64,000 bases of DNA, taken from NCBI RefSeq assembly GCF_000426285.1, contig NZ_AUFB01000006.1:186001-250000 (forward strand), read 5' to 3'. A program made the translations under genes and the position numbers. The DNA is from Rhizobium leucaenae USDA 9039 (GTDB lineage: Bacteria; Pseudomonadota; Alphaproteobacteria; Rhizobiales; Rhizobiaceae). How positions within the stretch are numbered: the stretch's first letter is position 1; every line of letters starts with the position of its first letter. Of the stretch, positions 18,675 through 27,026 are shown piece by piece. Under the pieces are notes generated by a model. It was not told where the DNA came from. It made no database searches and was given only the letters and a program-made list of their open reading frames with translations.

Positions 18675-21600
18675 CTACCTCTCCGCCATTCGCGAAAACG
18701 CGACACTGCAGCGCGTCGTCGAACCTGAACTTACGGCAAAGGTGGCGCCGAGTTGGCGGGCAAGGCCTTCGACCAGCCGAAGGCCCGATGATCTGTGGCG
18801 CACCGAGTTCAGTTCGAAGCCCGGCCCATCGTCCTCGACTGAAAGAATGTCGGCGTCCCCTTCCTGGAGAAGTGAGACCCGAATGTTGAGCTCGGCATCT
18901 CCGGTCCCTCCGTGCTTGAAGGCATTGGTGACCAGCTCGTTGATAATCAGAGCAAGCGGCATTGCGGCATCGTTGGGAAGCTCGCCGGCATCAGCCTTGC
19001 GGGTGATTTTGGCATATGATGGAAGGGTCTGCTGCACGGCAACGCAGACGGCGTCGAGAAACTGCGGCAGGCTGAATCGTGTTGCGTCGATCGTATCGTA
19101 CAATACACGCTGGGCGGCGGCCATCGCGCTGATCCTGCCGGTCGCATCCTCAAGAATGTGGCGCGCCTCTTCGCTCTGGCTGCGCCTTGCGGCACTTGAA
19201 AGCAAAGACTGCAGCATCTGCATGTTGTTCTTGACCCGATGGTTAAGTTCGTTGAGCAGCATTCGCTGCTGTGTCTCGGCTTGCTTGCGCTCGCTGATAT
19301 CCACCAACATGTTGATGCCGCCAACGATGTTGCCATCCGCGTCATAGATCGGCGTCGGGTGCGGAATAAACGGAACACGCGTGCCATCGGGCCGTTCCGC
19401 CACGGCTTCGACACCGCGCACCGCCCGCTTCTCCTGAAGGGCGACCGCCATGGGGCACTTGTCATGCGGCAGCGGTGTTCCATCCGGCCAATAGAGCTTC
19501 GGGCTGATACACCACCTGTCGCTGCCGAGCTTCGGGACGCGGCCGGCGAAGTCCACCGCCGCCTGATTGAAATATGTAATCTTGCCCTTTGGATCCGTCG
19601 TATAGATTGCCGTCGGAATGGCTGCGAGGAGATCTTGAAGCTGCTGCTCGCTGGCTCGAATCTTGGTCTCGGCTTCCTTGCGCTCGGTAATGTCGCGGGC
19701 GATCTTGGAGGCTCCAACGATCCGCCCTTTGGCGTCACGGACCGGGGATATGGTGAGCGAAATATCGACAAGGCTGCCGTCCTTGCGGCGGCGCACGGTT
19801 TCGAGGTGGTCGATCATCTCGCCGGTGCGGATACGCCTTAGAATTTCCGTCTCTTCATCCATCCGGTCCGGCGGGATTATGATGGTAATCGACTTGCCGA
19901 CCACCTCATCGGCCGTATAACCGAAAAGTCGTTCAGCGCTGCGATTCCAGGTGGTAATGATGCCATCGAGATTCTTGCTCACGATCGCATCGTGCGAAGA
20001 TTCGACGATTGAGACCAAATGCTGGGCCGCTTTCTGCGCCCGCATGCGTTCGATGCCGAACCCAAGCTGATGCGCGAGCGCCAAGGCGACATCAGTCTCT
20101 CCATCCATGAAGACGTGCGGCTGATCGAAATATGCCATGAACTTGCCGAGGAGCTTCCCGCTATCCATCAGAGGAATGAAGGCTATTGCTCGTATCCCTT
20201 CAGCGAGAATGGTGTTCTTGAGAACTTCCGGAAGAGCAGCTTGCCGGATGTCTGCGATATAGATGGGCTGAGGATTTTCCTCATTCGCCTTCCAAGGCGA
20301 ATGGCCCTCGACCGCCGCGCGATAGGCATCTGACAACCCTCTCCAAGCCACGAATTGCAAAATGGAGGCGCTGTCATACAAAAGGATAGATGAGCGCTGG
20401 CAGCGCAACGCTTCTTGAATCGCATCCAGAGCCAATTCGTAAACATCGCCCAAAGATCGCGCATGCTGCAACCTATCGGTCAGCCGGTAAAGTGCAGCCT
20501 GCTCCTGGATGCGGGCGGCGAGTTCTTCCTGCACCTGCTTGCGCTCGCTGATGTCGTGCTGGACGCGCACGGCGTAGAGAAAGCGCCCGTCTGCATCGCG
20601 CACGCTCGATGATGTGACCGACGTCCAGAAGAAACTGCCGTCCTTCCGGGAAACTCGCTTCTCGACGGAGTATCGATCGATGGTACCTGCAACCTGGCGC
20701 CGAAACTGTTCGCGATCGTGCTCGACGTCCTGGGAAAACGCTTCGTCAAAGATCGAGCGGCCGATGAGTTGATCGGCGGTTAAATCCATCAGTTCGCAAA
20801 GCCGCAAGTTGACGCGCAACAATCGTCCGTCGGCATCGATCTCTGCAATGCCGCTGCCCGCGTGCTCGTACGTGGTCGCAAGCCTGCGCTCCTGCTCGTG
20901 GAGGAGAGCTTCGGCCGCGGCCCGATCGGTAACATCGATCATGAAGCAGCGTGTGCCGATTGTTCCGCGATCGCGTACGCGGCCGTTCGACGTTATCAGT
21001 ACATGGCGAACCGAACCGTCCTTTGCGTGCAATCTCGCCGGATACTGCCTGATCGGCCGGTGATTGCGCAGGCAATCGAGAATGTCGCCGGCAACTGACT
21101 GGTCGAGATGATAATCCCTTATGTTGCAACCGACATACTCGCTCTCAGCATAGCCAAGCATCGCAAGTTCGGCCTGATTGGCGCGCAGTATGGTTCCATT
21201 ATCCGCGAGAACATGCAGACCGACAGCGCCGTTCTCGAAAAATTTGGAGAGATCTTCCTTTGCGTTGTGAAGGGCTGTGGTTTCATGAAAGCAGTTGATG
21301 GCCCCGATCAACTTGCCCGTCTCATCTTCCACCGGCTCGATGTGAACCATGGCCCAAACCGAAGAGCCGTCAGGTCGCTCTACCCTTATCTCGGCTCCCT
21401 GCATCGGAATGCCGGTGCGCAACACGGCTGCCATCGGCGTTTCATTCCGGCGAATTTGCTGGCCACCAATGTAGAGACGGTATGAACCGCAATATCTCTC
21501 GCTGTCATCGCCAGTGAGAGGCGCGCGGCCCCATAACGTTGCGGCAAGGGAATTGAACCAAAGAATACGACCGTCGGCATCGCAGGCATAAATTGCCACG

Positions 21601-21710
21601 GGCAGCCTTTCGATGAAGTCTTGGCTGACCTGCAATGCAGTTGCATTCCCGACAAAGGACAGGAAACTTGGCGAGGCTGGCGCTGAATTTTGTTCTATGC
21701 TCATCGCCAT
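18675..21710 (-). CDS. Multi-PAS/GAF sensor kinase of HWE/HisKA_2 type
   Basis: A 1011-residue cytoplasmic kinase; no membrane span is seen. Five PAS-like units (about 25-140, 150-265, 275-395, 575-690 and 700-810) with PAC tails surround a GAF domain (about 405-560, including SSILLYDSASILQFVAWRGL). The kinase core begins near residue 815 with LNELNHRVKNNMQ, the HisKA_2/HWE signature, and ends with the ATPase (NELVTNAFKHGG, VEDDGPGF, GLRLVEGLARQLG). Such kinases often sense light, redox or small ligands and pass phosphate to single-domain receivers. Both neighbours on the strand are receivers. A second start ATG lies at 21704. The ligand is unknown. Confidence 0.9.
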   Translation of the reverse strand: MAMSIEQNSAPASPSFLSFVGNATALQVSQDFIERLPVAIYACDADGRILWFNSLAATLWGRAPLTGDDSERYCGSYRLYIGGQQIRRNETPMAAVLRTGIPMQGAEIRVERPDGSSVWAMVHIEPVEDETGKLIGAINCFHETTALHNAKEDLSKFFENGAVGLHVLADNGTILRANQAELAMLGYAESEYVGCNIRDYHLDQSVAGDILDCLRNHRPIRQYPARLHAKDGSVRHVLITSNGRVRDRGTIGTRCFMIDVTDRAAAEALLHEQERRLATTYEHAGSGIAEIDADGRLLRVNLRLCELMDLTADQLIGRSIFDEAFSQDVEHDREQFRRQVAGTIDRYSVEKRVSRKDGSFFWTSVTSSSVRDADGRFLYAVRVQHDISERKQVQEELAARIQEQAALYRLTDRLQHARSLGDVYELALDAIQEALRCQRSSILLYDSASILQFVAWRGLSDAYRAAVEGHSPWKANEENPQPIYIADIRQAALPEVLKNTILAEGIRAIAFIPLMDSGKLLGKFMAYFDQPHVFMDGETDVALALAHQLGFGIERMRAQKAAQHLVSIVESSHDAIVSKNLDGIITTWNRSAERLFGYTADEVVGKSITIIIPPDRMDEETEILRRIRTGEMIDHLETVRRRKDGSLVDISLTISPVRDAKGRIVGASKIARDITERKEAETKIRASEQQLQDLLAAIPTAIYTTDPKGKITYFNQAAVDFAGRVPKLGSDRWCISPKLYWPDGTPLPHDKCPMAVALQEKRAVRGVEAVAERPDGTRVPFIPHPTPIYDADGNIVGGINMLVDISERKQAETQQRMLLNELNHRVKNNMQMLQSLLSSAARRSQSEEARHILEDATGRISAMAAAQRVLYDTIDATRFSLPQFLDAVCVAVQQTLPSYAKITRKADAGELPNDAAMPLALIINELVTNAFKHGGTGDAELNIRVSLLQEGDADILSVEDDGPGFELNSVRHRSSGLRLVEGLARQLGATFAVSSGSTTRCSVAFSRMAER

Positions 21711-21897
21711 CCCCCCGCCTAGGCAGAATAATGACGATAATGCCGGTGCCGGTGAAAGGTTCCATTTGCGCGAGCCACTTATGGAGAAAGTAAATTCCTC
21801 AACACGGCCATAAAGTTAGACGACATCACAGGAGCGGACTTCGACTATCTTTTGATCGTCGAAGCATTTTGTCGAAATAATCGACCGCTGCGCAGCA

Positions 21898-22281
21898 TCA
21901 CGTCCCGTGAGACGTGGTTTGATTTTCCCGGCCCATCCGCATGTCGCGGGCACGCACCAGAGCTTCGGCAACTTGCTTATCGCTGAACGGCTTTGGAATA
22001 ATTGCGAAGGCCCCACCGAATCCGTGCCGGATCGCCTCGGGTATTCCGGTTACGAAAATAACCGTTGTATGAAAGCGATCGATAAGCCTGCGGGCGAGCT
22101 GAGGGCCACTTTTTCCCTCCGAAAGGCCGACATCGACCAAGGCAATGTCGGCCCGCCTGGCATAGGCCAAAGCCTGCTCGACTCCGGATGCCGGGCCGAG
22201 CACCGCAAACCCTGCATCGGCGGCTATTTTCTTAAGTTGTAGGGCGACGAGTCCCTCGTCTTCGACAATCAATACGTTCAT
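21898..22281 (-). CDS. Receiver-only response regulator
   Basis: A 127-residue receiver without an output domain: acidic pocket LIVEDEGLVA, phospho-acceptor Asp in IALVDVGLSEG, and Lys in IIPKPFSDKQ. It lies upstream of the HWE kinase on the same strand with a gap of about 190 bases that may hold a second promoter. Likely a phosphate partner of that kinase. Confidence 0.9.
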   Translation of the reverse strand: MNVLIVEDEGLVALQLKKIAADAGFAVLGPASGVEQALAYARRADIALVDVGLSEGKSGPQLARRLIDRFHTTVIFVTGIPEAIRHGFGGAFAIIPKPFSDKQVAEALVRARDMRMGRENQTTSHGT

Positions 22282-22390
22282 CGTGCATTTTCCTCCTCCA
22301 TAATTATCTAGGCGCTGTCAGCCGTTTTTCCATTTATGGAAGCATTCATCTGGAAGTATTCATCCGTCAGGATGGTTCCGTCACGTCGAT

Positions 22391-22492
22391 TTACGCAAGA
22401 ACGGTGCCGCCGCAGATATTGCCGCCATCTGGCTTGTATGTTCGGACGGCATGGATGCGGAATTGCCGGTCGACCAGACGCACTTCAGACAT
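22391..22492 (-). CDS. Small hypothetical protein, 33 residues
   Basis: Short frame starting MSEVRLVDRQFRIHAVRTYK and ending GGTVLA. AAGGTGG lies five bases before ATG 22492. Not recognised and too short to judge by composition alone; the ribosome site is the main support. Confidence 0.35.
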   Translation of the reverse strand: MSEVRLVDRQFRIHAVRTYKPDGGNICGGTVLA

Positions 22493-22647
22493 AATGCCAC
22501 CTTTGTGTCGCTGCGGGGAGGCCCGCGTTTGCGAAACGCCCGGCGGCGATTTCAATCAGACAAAGACGAGTAATTTGGTTGCGGCCTATCGCCGTCGCTG
22601 CGGCAGCGGGCAGCTAAGACCGCATCCGCCGCTGCTTTCCTCGCCGG

Positions 22648-22999
22648 CGCTGGCAAGACATCCTGCCGCTCGGCCCATCACAGGCCGCAGCCATTGGCGT
22701 TCCGGTACGCAAATCCCGTTTCGCGCTGTTCGGCCTTGCGGGCCCGATGAGCGCGGCCGCCACCTTGAGCGTCGGCCCGCTGACATTCATCGGCCTTATG
22801 GGGCCGCATCTGGCAAGGGAAGCGGGGCTCGTGCGCTCTTCCGCAAATGGTGGGAGCAGCCGCCATCGGCGGCGCGCTGATGGTGTTTGCGGACTTCATC
22901 GGCCGGGCCATCGTCTGGCCATACCAAATACCGGCCGGCCTCGTCTCGGCGATCGCCGGCGCACCTTTCCTCATGATGATGATGCGAAGAAAAGGCTGA
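22648..22999 (+). pseudogene. FecCD/FhuB-type iron-siderophore permease, C-terminal remnant
   Basis: Frame 22648-22846 reads RWQDILPLG, QAAAIGVPV, then MSAAATLSVGPLTFIGLMGP and HLAREAG, the end of a FecCD-family permease. After about 22844 the match moves to another frame (QMVGAAAIGGALMVFADFIG, then YQIPAGLVSAIAGAPF, ending MMMMRRKG and TGA 22997-22999). So there is at least one frameshift, and the N-terminal transmembrane part is missing. No ABC ATPase or binding-protein gene is beside it. A decayed fragment, perhaps of a FhuB-like double-length permease. Confidence 0.7.
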
Positions 23000-23030
23000 G
23001 AAGCAATCGTGGACGGATCGTTTGCCTTTT

Positions 23031-23789
23031 TCAGGCCCCCATCGCGTCATAGCGCGGCCGAGGATTGCCGGCGAAACGATGGGCGCCGGTGTGGCTGAGC
23101 TTGCTGCCGGTATCGAGCCAAATCTCTCCGCCAAGAGCTCGCCAGCGATGACAAAAGGCAAAGTCCTCGCTGAGATAGATGCCGGTTTCCTCCTCGATGA
23201 GACACTCGAAGAGCGCATATTGCGTGGCCGGCGTGCGTTTGGTGCCGGGATAGGCGTGGATCGCGTCGTAGCGCAGGTCGGGATAGGCGGCGATCATCTT
23301 TTCGATGACGGCGCGCTTGATGAGAAGCATGCCGGTGCCCGCATAGATAGCGGTGATGAAATCGCCATCCCGTTCGGCACCCGGACCGGTCAGCGGCGTG
23401 CCGACATAATGCAACGCCGCTTCCGCCAGAGTTTCAGCGCTCCGTGAGGGTGCCTTCGCGGCATTGCTCCAGTCGTAGTCCTTGATGGGATACATGGCGG
23501 CGGCGACATCCTTGTCGGCATTCAACAGCCGCATCACCTGCTCCGGTTCGAAGCTGATGTCCGCATCGATGAACAGCATATGGGTCGCCGCCGTATCATT
23601 GAGAAAATGCGAGACCAGCGTGTTGCGGCTGCGGGTGATCAGCGCATCGTTGCCGAGCAACGCCAGCGTCAATTGCACACCGAACTGCCCACCGGCCTGC
23701 ATCAGCGAAATGATGGATTGCATATAGTCCTTGGCGACCATGCCGCCAAAACAAGGGGTGGCTATGAAGACAAGCCGATTTTCCGTCAT
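23031..23789 (-). CDS. Putative glycosyltransferase
   Basis: A 252-residue soluble protein. It has a GT-A-like start (RLVFIATPCFGGMVAKDYMQ), ITRSRNTLVSHFLND, and a DxD-like metal and nucleotide-sugar motif in MLFIDADISFEPEQVMRLL. AIYAGTGMLLIKRAVIEKM and SEDFAFCHRWRALGGEIWLD near the end resemble late motifs of family 2-like transferases. Donor and acceptor cannot be told. It is a single gene that ends 31 bases after the permease remnant, in opposite orientation. Confidence 0.75.
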   Translation of the reverse strand: MTENRLVFIATPCFGGMVAKDYMQSIISLMQAGGQFGVQLTLALLGNDALITRSRNTLVSHFLNDTAATHMLFIDADISFEPEQVMRLLNADKDVAAAMYPIKDYDWSNAAKAPSRSAETLAEAALHYVGTPLTGPGAERDGDFITAIYAGTGMLLIKRAVIEKMIAAYPDLRYDAIHAYPGTKRTPATQYALFECLIEEETGIYLSEDFAFCHRWRALGGEIWLDTGSKLSHTGAHRFAGNPRPRYDAMGA

Positions 23790-24274
23790 TCGCCAAATAT
23801 CCCTTTTCCGCAGAAAGCGCCCCCGGCAGAATCTAGGGAGATTCGTTGTTTCTGTGTGTGCCGAATTATTGAATTTTGTTTCTGGCGAATTCGGCTTGGC
23901 GACCTGATGTCGCCCTTCACTCTCTCAGGCGCGACACTGCGGCAATGGATGGAATGTAGCGGCACTTTACAAGGTTCGCGCAAGTTTGCCTGTGCAGGGT
24001 CGGGCTGTTGGGGAGTACCAGATCGAGAATGCGGACTGCCGATGACGCCATGAGGGCGGCAACTGTCATGGCCTATCCGTTCGTCCGTCTTCGGTCGCGC
24101 ATCGGCGCAAGCGAGGACCCAGAACAAGCTTGGCCTCCAGTATTCGGCAACTTTATCCGTCTGCATTGATCTCGAAAGAGGCACTGTCGCGTCCATCGAA
24201 TGCGGCATGGCAAGCGTAGAACCATGTAAGCGTAAAAACCAGAGTCCGTGCAACGCTCGCATCTGGAGGCCCCC
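23790..24274. other. Intergenic region without recognised features
   Basis: About 485 bases between the divergent glycosyltransferase and EF-hand genes. Apart from GGAGG at 24265-24269 (the EF-hand ribosome site) no gene, repeat or RNA was recognised. It must contain two promoters. Confidence 0.4.
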
Positions 24275-25102
24275 TTGACGAGCATTTCCTCTGTTTTATC
24301 CAATAATTATTATCAATATCAAAGATCCGGCTCGACATCGTCCTCATCGGACGATTCTGTGGCGTCCATTCTCGGCAGCAGTTCGTCCAGCAAAAGCTCA
24401 TCATCCTCCTCCTCTTCGTCTTCTTCGACAGACGATCAGTCCTTGATATCGACGGCCGAGCAGCTCGTTTCGCAGCTCATGAACATCATGCTCAATCTGC
24501 AGGCCAACGCTTCGGGCGACGATTCCACCTCGGATTCGGATGACAGCTCCAGCAGCGCATCGTCTACTCAACAGGCTAGCGGCCGTATCGGTCAAGGCGG
24601 CAGCCAGAGCGATATGATCGCAGCGATGGATACGAATGGCGACGGCAGCATCACCGAAGCGGAATTTGTCGCCGCGCGTCCGTCCGATGTCAGCGAGGAT
24701 CAGGCCACTTCGCTATTTAAAAGCTTCGATACCAGCGATACCGGATCGTTGACGACGGACCAGTTGGCAAGCGCAATGCAGGCCAATAGACAGCCGCCGG
24801 CACCACCTTCTGGGGAAACGCCTGATGACAGCCAGATCTCCAGCATGTTCAGCGCAATGGATACGGATGGTAACGGCAGCGTCAGCGAAGCCGAATTCGT
24901 CGCCGCGCGTCCGTCCGACGTGAGCGAGGACCAGGCGACCAATATGTTCGATAGCCTCGATACGTCAGGTTCGGGTTCCCTGACGGAGAGCCAGTTCGAG
25001 ACCGCGATGAAGGCTGGACCGCCGCCGGCTCCGGATTTCAGCTCGCTGTTCAGCTCGAACTACCAGGATGATACGACGACGAGCGACCTGCTGACCGTCT
25101 GA
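24275..25102 (+). CDS. EF-hand calcium-binding protein with Ser-rich N-terminus
   Basis: A 275-residue protein with four EF-hand loops in two near-duplicate pairs: DTNGDGSITEAEF and DTSDTGSLTTDQL, then DTDGNGSVSEAEF and DTSGSGSLTESQF. The even-numbered loops lack some ligands and may bind weakly. The first 100 residues are mostly Ser with Asp (low complexity). No classical signal peptide is seen. TTG 24275 is taken as the start because GGAGG stands five bases upstream; a GTG at 24248 is in frame without such a site. A strong hairpin terminator follows. Role likely Ca2+ binding or signalling; the partner is unknown. Confidence 0.85.
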   Translation: MTSISSVLSNNYYQYQRSGSTSSSSDDSVASILGSSSSSKSSSSSSSSSSSTDDQSLISTAEQLVSQLMNIMLNLQANASGDDSTSDSDDSSSSASSTQQASGRIGQGGSQSDMIAAMDTNGDGSITEAEFVAARPSDVSEDQATSLFKSFDTSDTGSLTTDQLASAMQANRQPPAPPSGETPDDSQISSMFSAMDTDGNGSVSEAEFVAARPSDVSEDQATNMFDSLDTSGSGSLTESQFETAMKAGPPPAPDFSSLFSSNYQDDTTTSDLLTV

Positions 25103-25146
25103 TTGGAAATGACGGCAGCAGTTTAAACTTCGTAGTTTCTATCTGT

Positions 25147-25206
25147 CGGCAAACTTGAGCCAGAAGGGTTATCACCTTCGCGCTCAAGTTTGCCGGCCGT
25201 TCTTTT
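25147..25206 (+). terminator. Rho-independent terminator after the EF-hand gene
   Basis: A perfect 14-bp stem, CGGCAAACTTGAGC (25147-25160) with GCTCAAGTTTGCCG (25182-25195), with an inner GAAGG/CCTTC extension, followed by TTCTTTT at 25200-25206. Confidence 0.85.
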
Positions 25207-25308
25207 ACGGATAGTTGCCTGCCATATAATCGGCAGCTCGACGTCCATCATCTTCGCCCAAGATAATTTGGGCGAAGCAGCGATTAGAAAATCTGCTGAG
25301 CAGTTCCC

Positions 25309-25926
25309 TCAGAATTTGTAGCTTGCACCAATGGTAATCTTTTGCTGGTCGGCCGAGACTTTTCCAATTCCAGTGCCAAAGTCCTTGTTTCCGAAATCGG
25401 AGTAGCGATATTCGCCGCGAATGAGGATATTGTCGGTGAGCGCGTGCTCGATGCCGCCGCCTGCCGTCCAGCCGATTAGGATATCATCTTTTTTGCCGAC
25501 TGCGGGTACGTCGATCTTGCCGCCTGCAGCCGCAAGACCCGCCGTCGCGAAAATCAGATTCCGATCCAGCGCGTAGCCCACGCGGGCGCGGCCGGAGGCG
25601 TCCCATTCGAGATTGGTTTCGTTGCCTTTCTCAAAGTTGTAGTTGAAGTCGTTCTCAATGCCGTAAACGATATTTCCATGTTGAAAGTTGTAGCCGGCAT
25701 GAACACCGGCCGATCCGCTGTTGAGGTTCTGATCCAGGCCCAAATAGGTCGCTTTGTTCCGAGTGTACCCGCCCTGGGCACCCAGATAAAAGCCAGACCA
25801 ATCAAAGCCCGAAAAGTTCTGTTGCTCCGGCTGCGGTGTAGACTGCTCAAAGGTTATGTCGGCAGCCATAGCCGGCGCGGCCAGGGAGAGAACGAAAGCG
25901 CCGAAAGCGAATATTCTGAAATCCAT
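25309..25926 (-). CDS. Outer-membrane beta-barrel protein (Omp25/RopB-like)
   Basis: A 205-residue outer-membrane protein. The signal peptide (FAFGAFVLSLAAPAMA) is followed by a short linker and FDWSGFYLGAQGGYTRN, the usual opening of Omp25/31- and RopB-type porin-like barrels, then alternating amphipathic strands and a C-terminal Phe (ITIGASYKF), the assembly signal. ATG 25926 gives a normal signal peptide; the open frame continues 14 codons further. A single gene, converging on the EF-hand gene. Structural or protective role in the envelope is expected from the family. Confidence 0.88.
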   Translation of the reverse strand: MDFRIFAFGAFVLSLAAPAMAADITFEQSTPQPEQQNFSGFDWSGFYLGAQGGYTRNKATYLGLDQNLNSGSAGVHAGYNFQHGNIVYGIENDFNYNFEKGNETNLEWDASGRARVGYALDRNLIFATAGLAAAGGKIDVPAVGKKDDILIGWTAGGGIEHALTDNILIRGEYRYSDFGNKDFGTGIGKVSADQQKITIGASYKF

Positions 25927-26303
25927 AGGGATGCCCCATCTTGTTTTGCAAGGGAGAGGGCGAGGCAAAACGCTCGACCCGCTCGTGACGATGCACCATG
26001 CCTCGAGCGGAGATTGCGCAGTGTCTTTTGATGTTAAGTTATGTTGCGAGGACGTTTGCGAAGGCTGTCCGATGGCCGAACCAGATCGCGATTTTCGTGC
26101 AATGCCCCTTCTCGATGGGCGCCGAATCCATCAGCGCCGCAACATATCTCAACATTTCCAAACACAGCGCCACGAATTCCTTTGCTATCTATATGACTTC
26201 CAGTCATCGGAGTTGCTGGCGTGACCTACCCGCATGCAAACATAATCATTGCTGAAACGACGGAGGTTCGAGGGCTCACTCGAACCACGGAAAGGCACTT
26301 GAA
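25927..26303. other. Intergenic region without recognised features
   Basis: About 375 bases between the divergent outer-membrane protein and response-regulator genes. No RNA gene or repeat recognised. Confidence 0.4.
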
Positions 26304-27026
26304 ATGGCTCTTTACGAGCAATCCAACATCCTTATCGTCGAAGACGACGCCGATATCGCGGCCATGCTTGTCGAGTTGTTGACAGACAACGGCTTCACTG
26401 CCCAAACCGTTGCCAACGGCGCCGAAATGGACCGGCTGCTCCGTTTTCACAAGTTCGACCTGATCGTTCTCGACGGCATGCTGCCCGGTGAGGATGGATT
26501 CAGCATTTGCATGCGTCTGAGAGCCACGCGGTCCATTCCCATTTTGATGCTGACGGCACGGCGGGAGGATATCGATCGCATTCTTGGGCTTGAACTGGGT
26601 GCCGACGATTATGTCACCAAGCCATTCAACTCTCGCGAGCTGCTCGCCCGCATCAAAAGCATTCTGCGTAGGGCATCGTTTTCCCGGCGAGAAGAAGAAG
26701 TATCCGGGCCACTGACTTTTACGGGATGGCGCATCGATCCCAACAGCCGGCAGCTCTTCGACGCCGAAGGCGATGAAGTGTCGATGACAACCGCTGAGTT
26801 CGACCTTCTCTGGGCGTTCTGCACCAATCCGAACAAGGTGCTGACCCGCGACCAGCTTCTGTCCATGACGCATGCCGGATCGGCAGGACCCGTTGAACGC
26901 AGCATCGACGTCCACATCAGCCGGATACGGCAGAAGATCGAACCGAACCTGAGGGATCCGGCGTTCATCAAGACGGTCCGGCTGGGCGGCTACCTGTTCG
27001 CAGCCGCGGTGGAGAAATTGCCGTGA
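26304..27026 (+). CDS. OmpR-family response regulator
   Basis: A full 240-residue regulator: receiver at 1-125 (LIVEDDADIA, phospho-acceptor D57 in DLIVLDGMLPG, TARREDID, TKPFNSREL) and winged helix at about 140-238 (MTTAEFDLLWAF, RSIDVHISRIRQKIE, KTVRLGGYLFA). Receiver motifs such as REDIDRILGLELGADDY are very like those of the frameshifted regulator at 15829-16564, so the two pairs may be paralogues. Its stop overlaps the GTG start of the following kinase, so the two make one operon. Confidence 0.93.
   Translation: MALYEQSNILIVEDDADIAAMLVELLTDNGFTAQTVANGAEMDRLLRFHKFDLIVLDGMLPGEDGFSICMRLRATRSIPILMLTARREDIDRILGLELGADDYVTKPFNSRELLARIKSILRRASFSRREEEVSGPLTFTGWRIDPNSRQLFDAEGDEVSMTTAEFDLLWAFCTNPNKVLTRDQLLSMTHAGSAGPVERSIDVHISRIRQKIEPNLRDPAFIKTVRLGGYLFAAAVEKLP

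Noticed and set aside
23790..24274. Possible tRNA or small RNA in the largest plain gap
   Set aside because: No cloverleaf, no CCA end and no hairpin with T-run could be found by eye.
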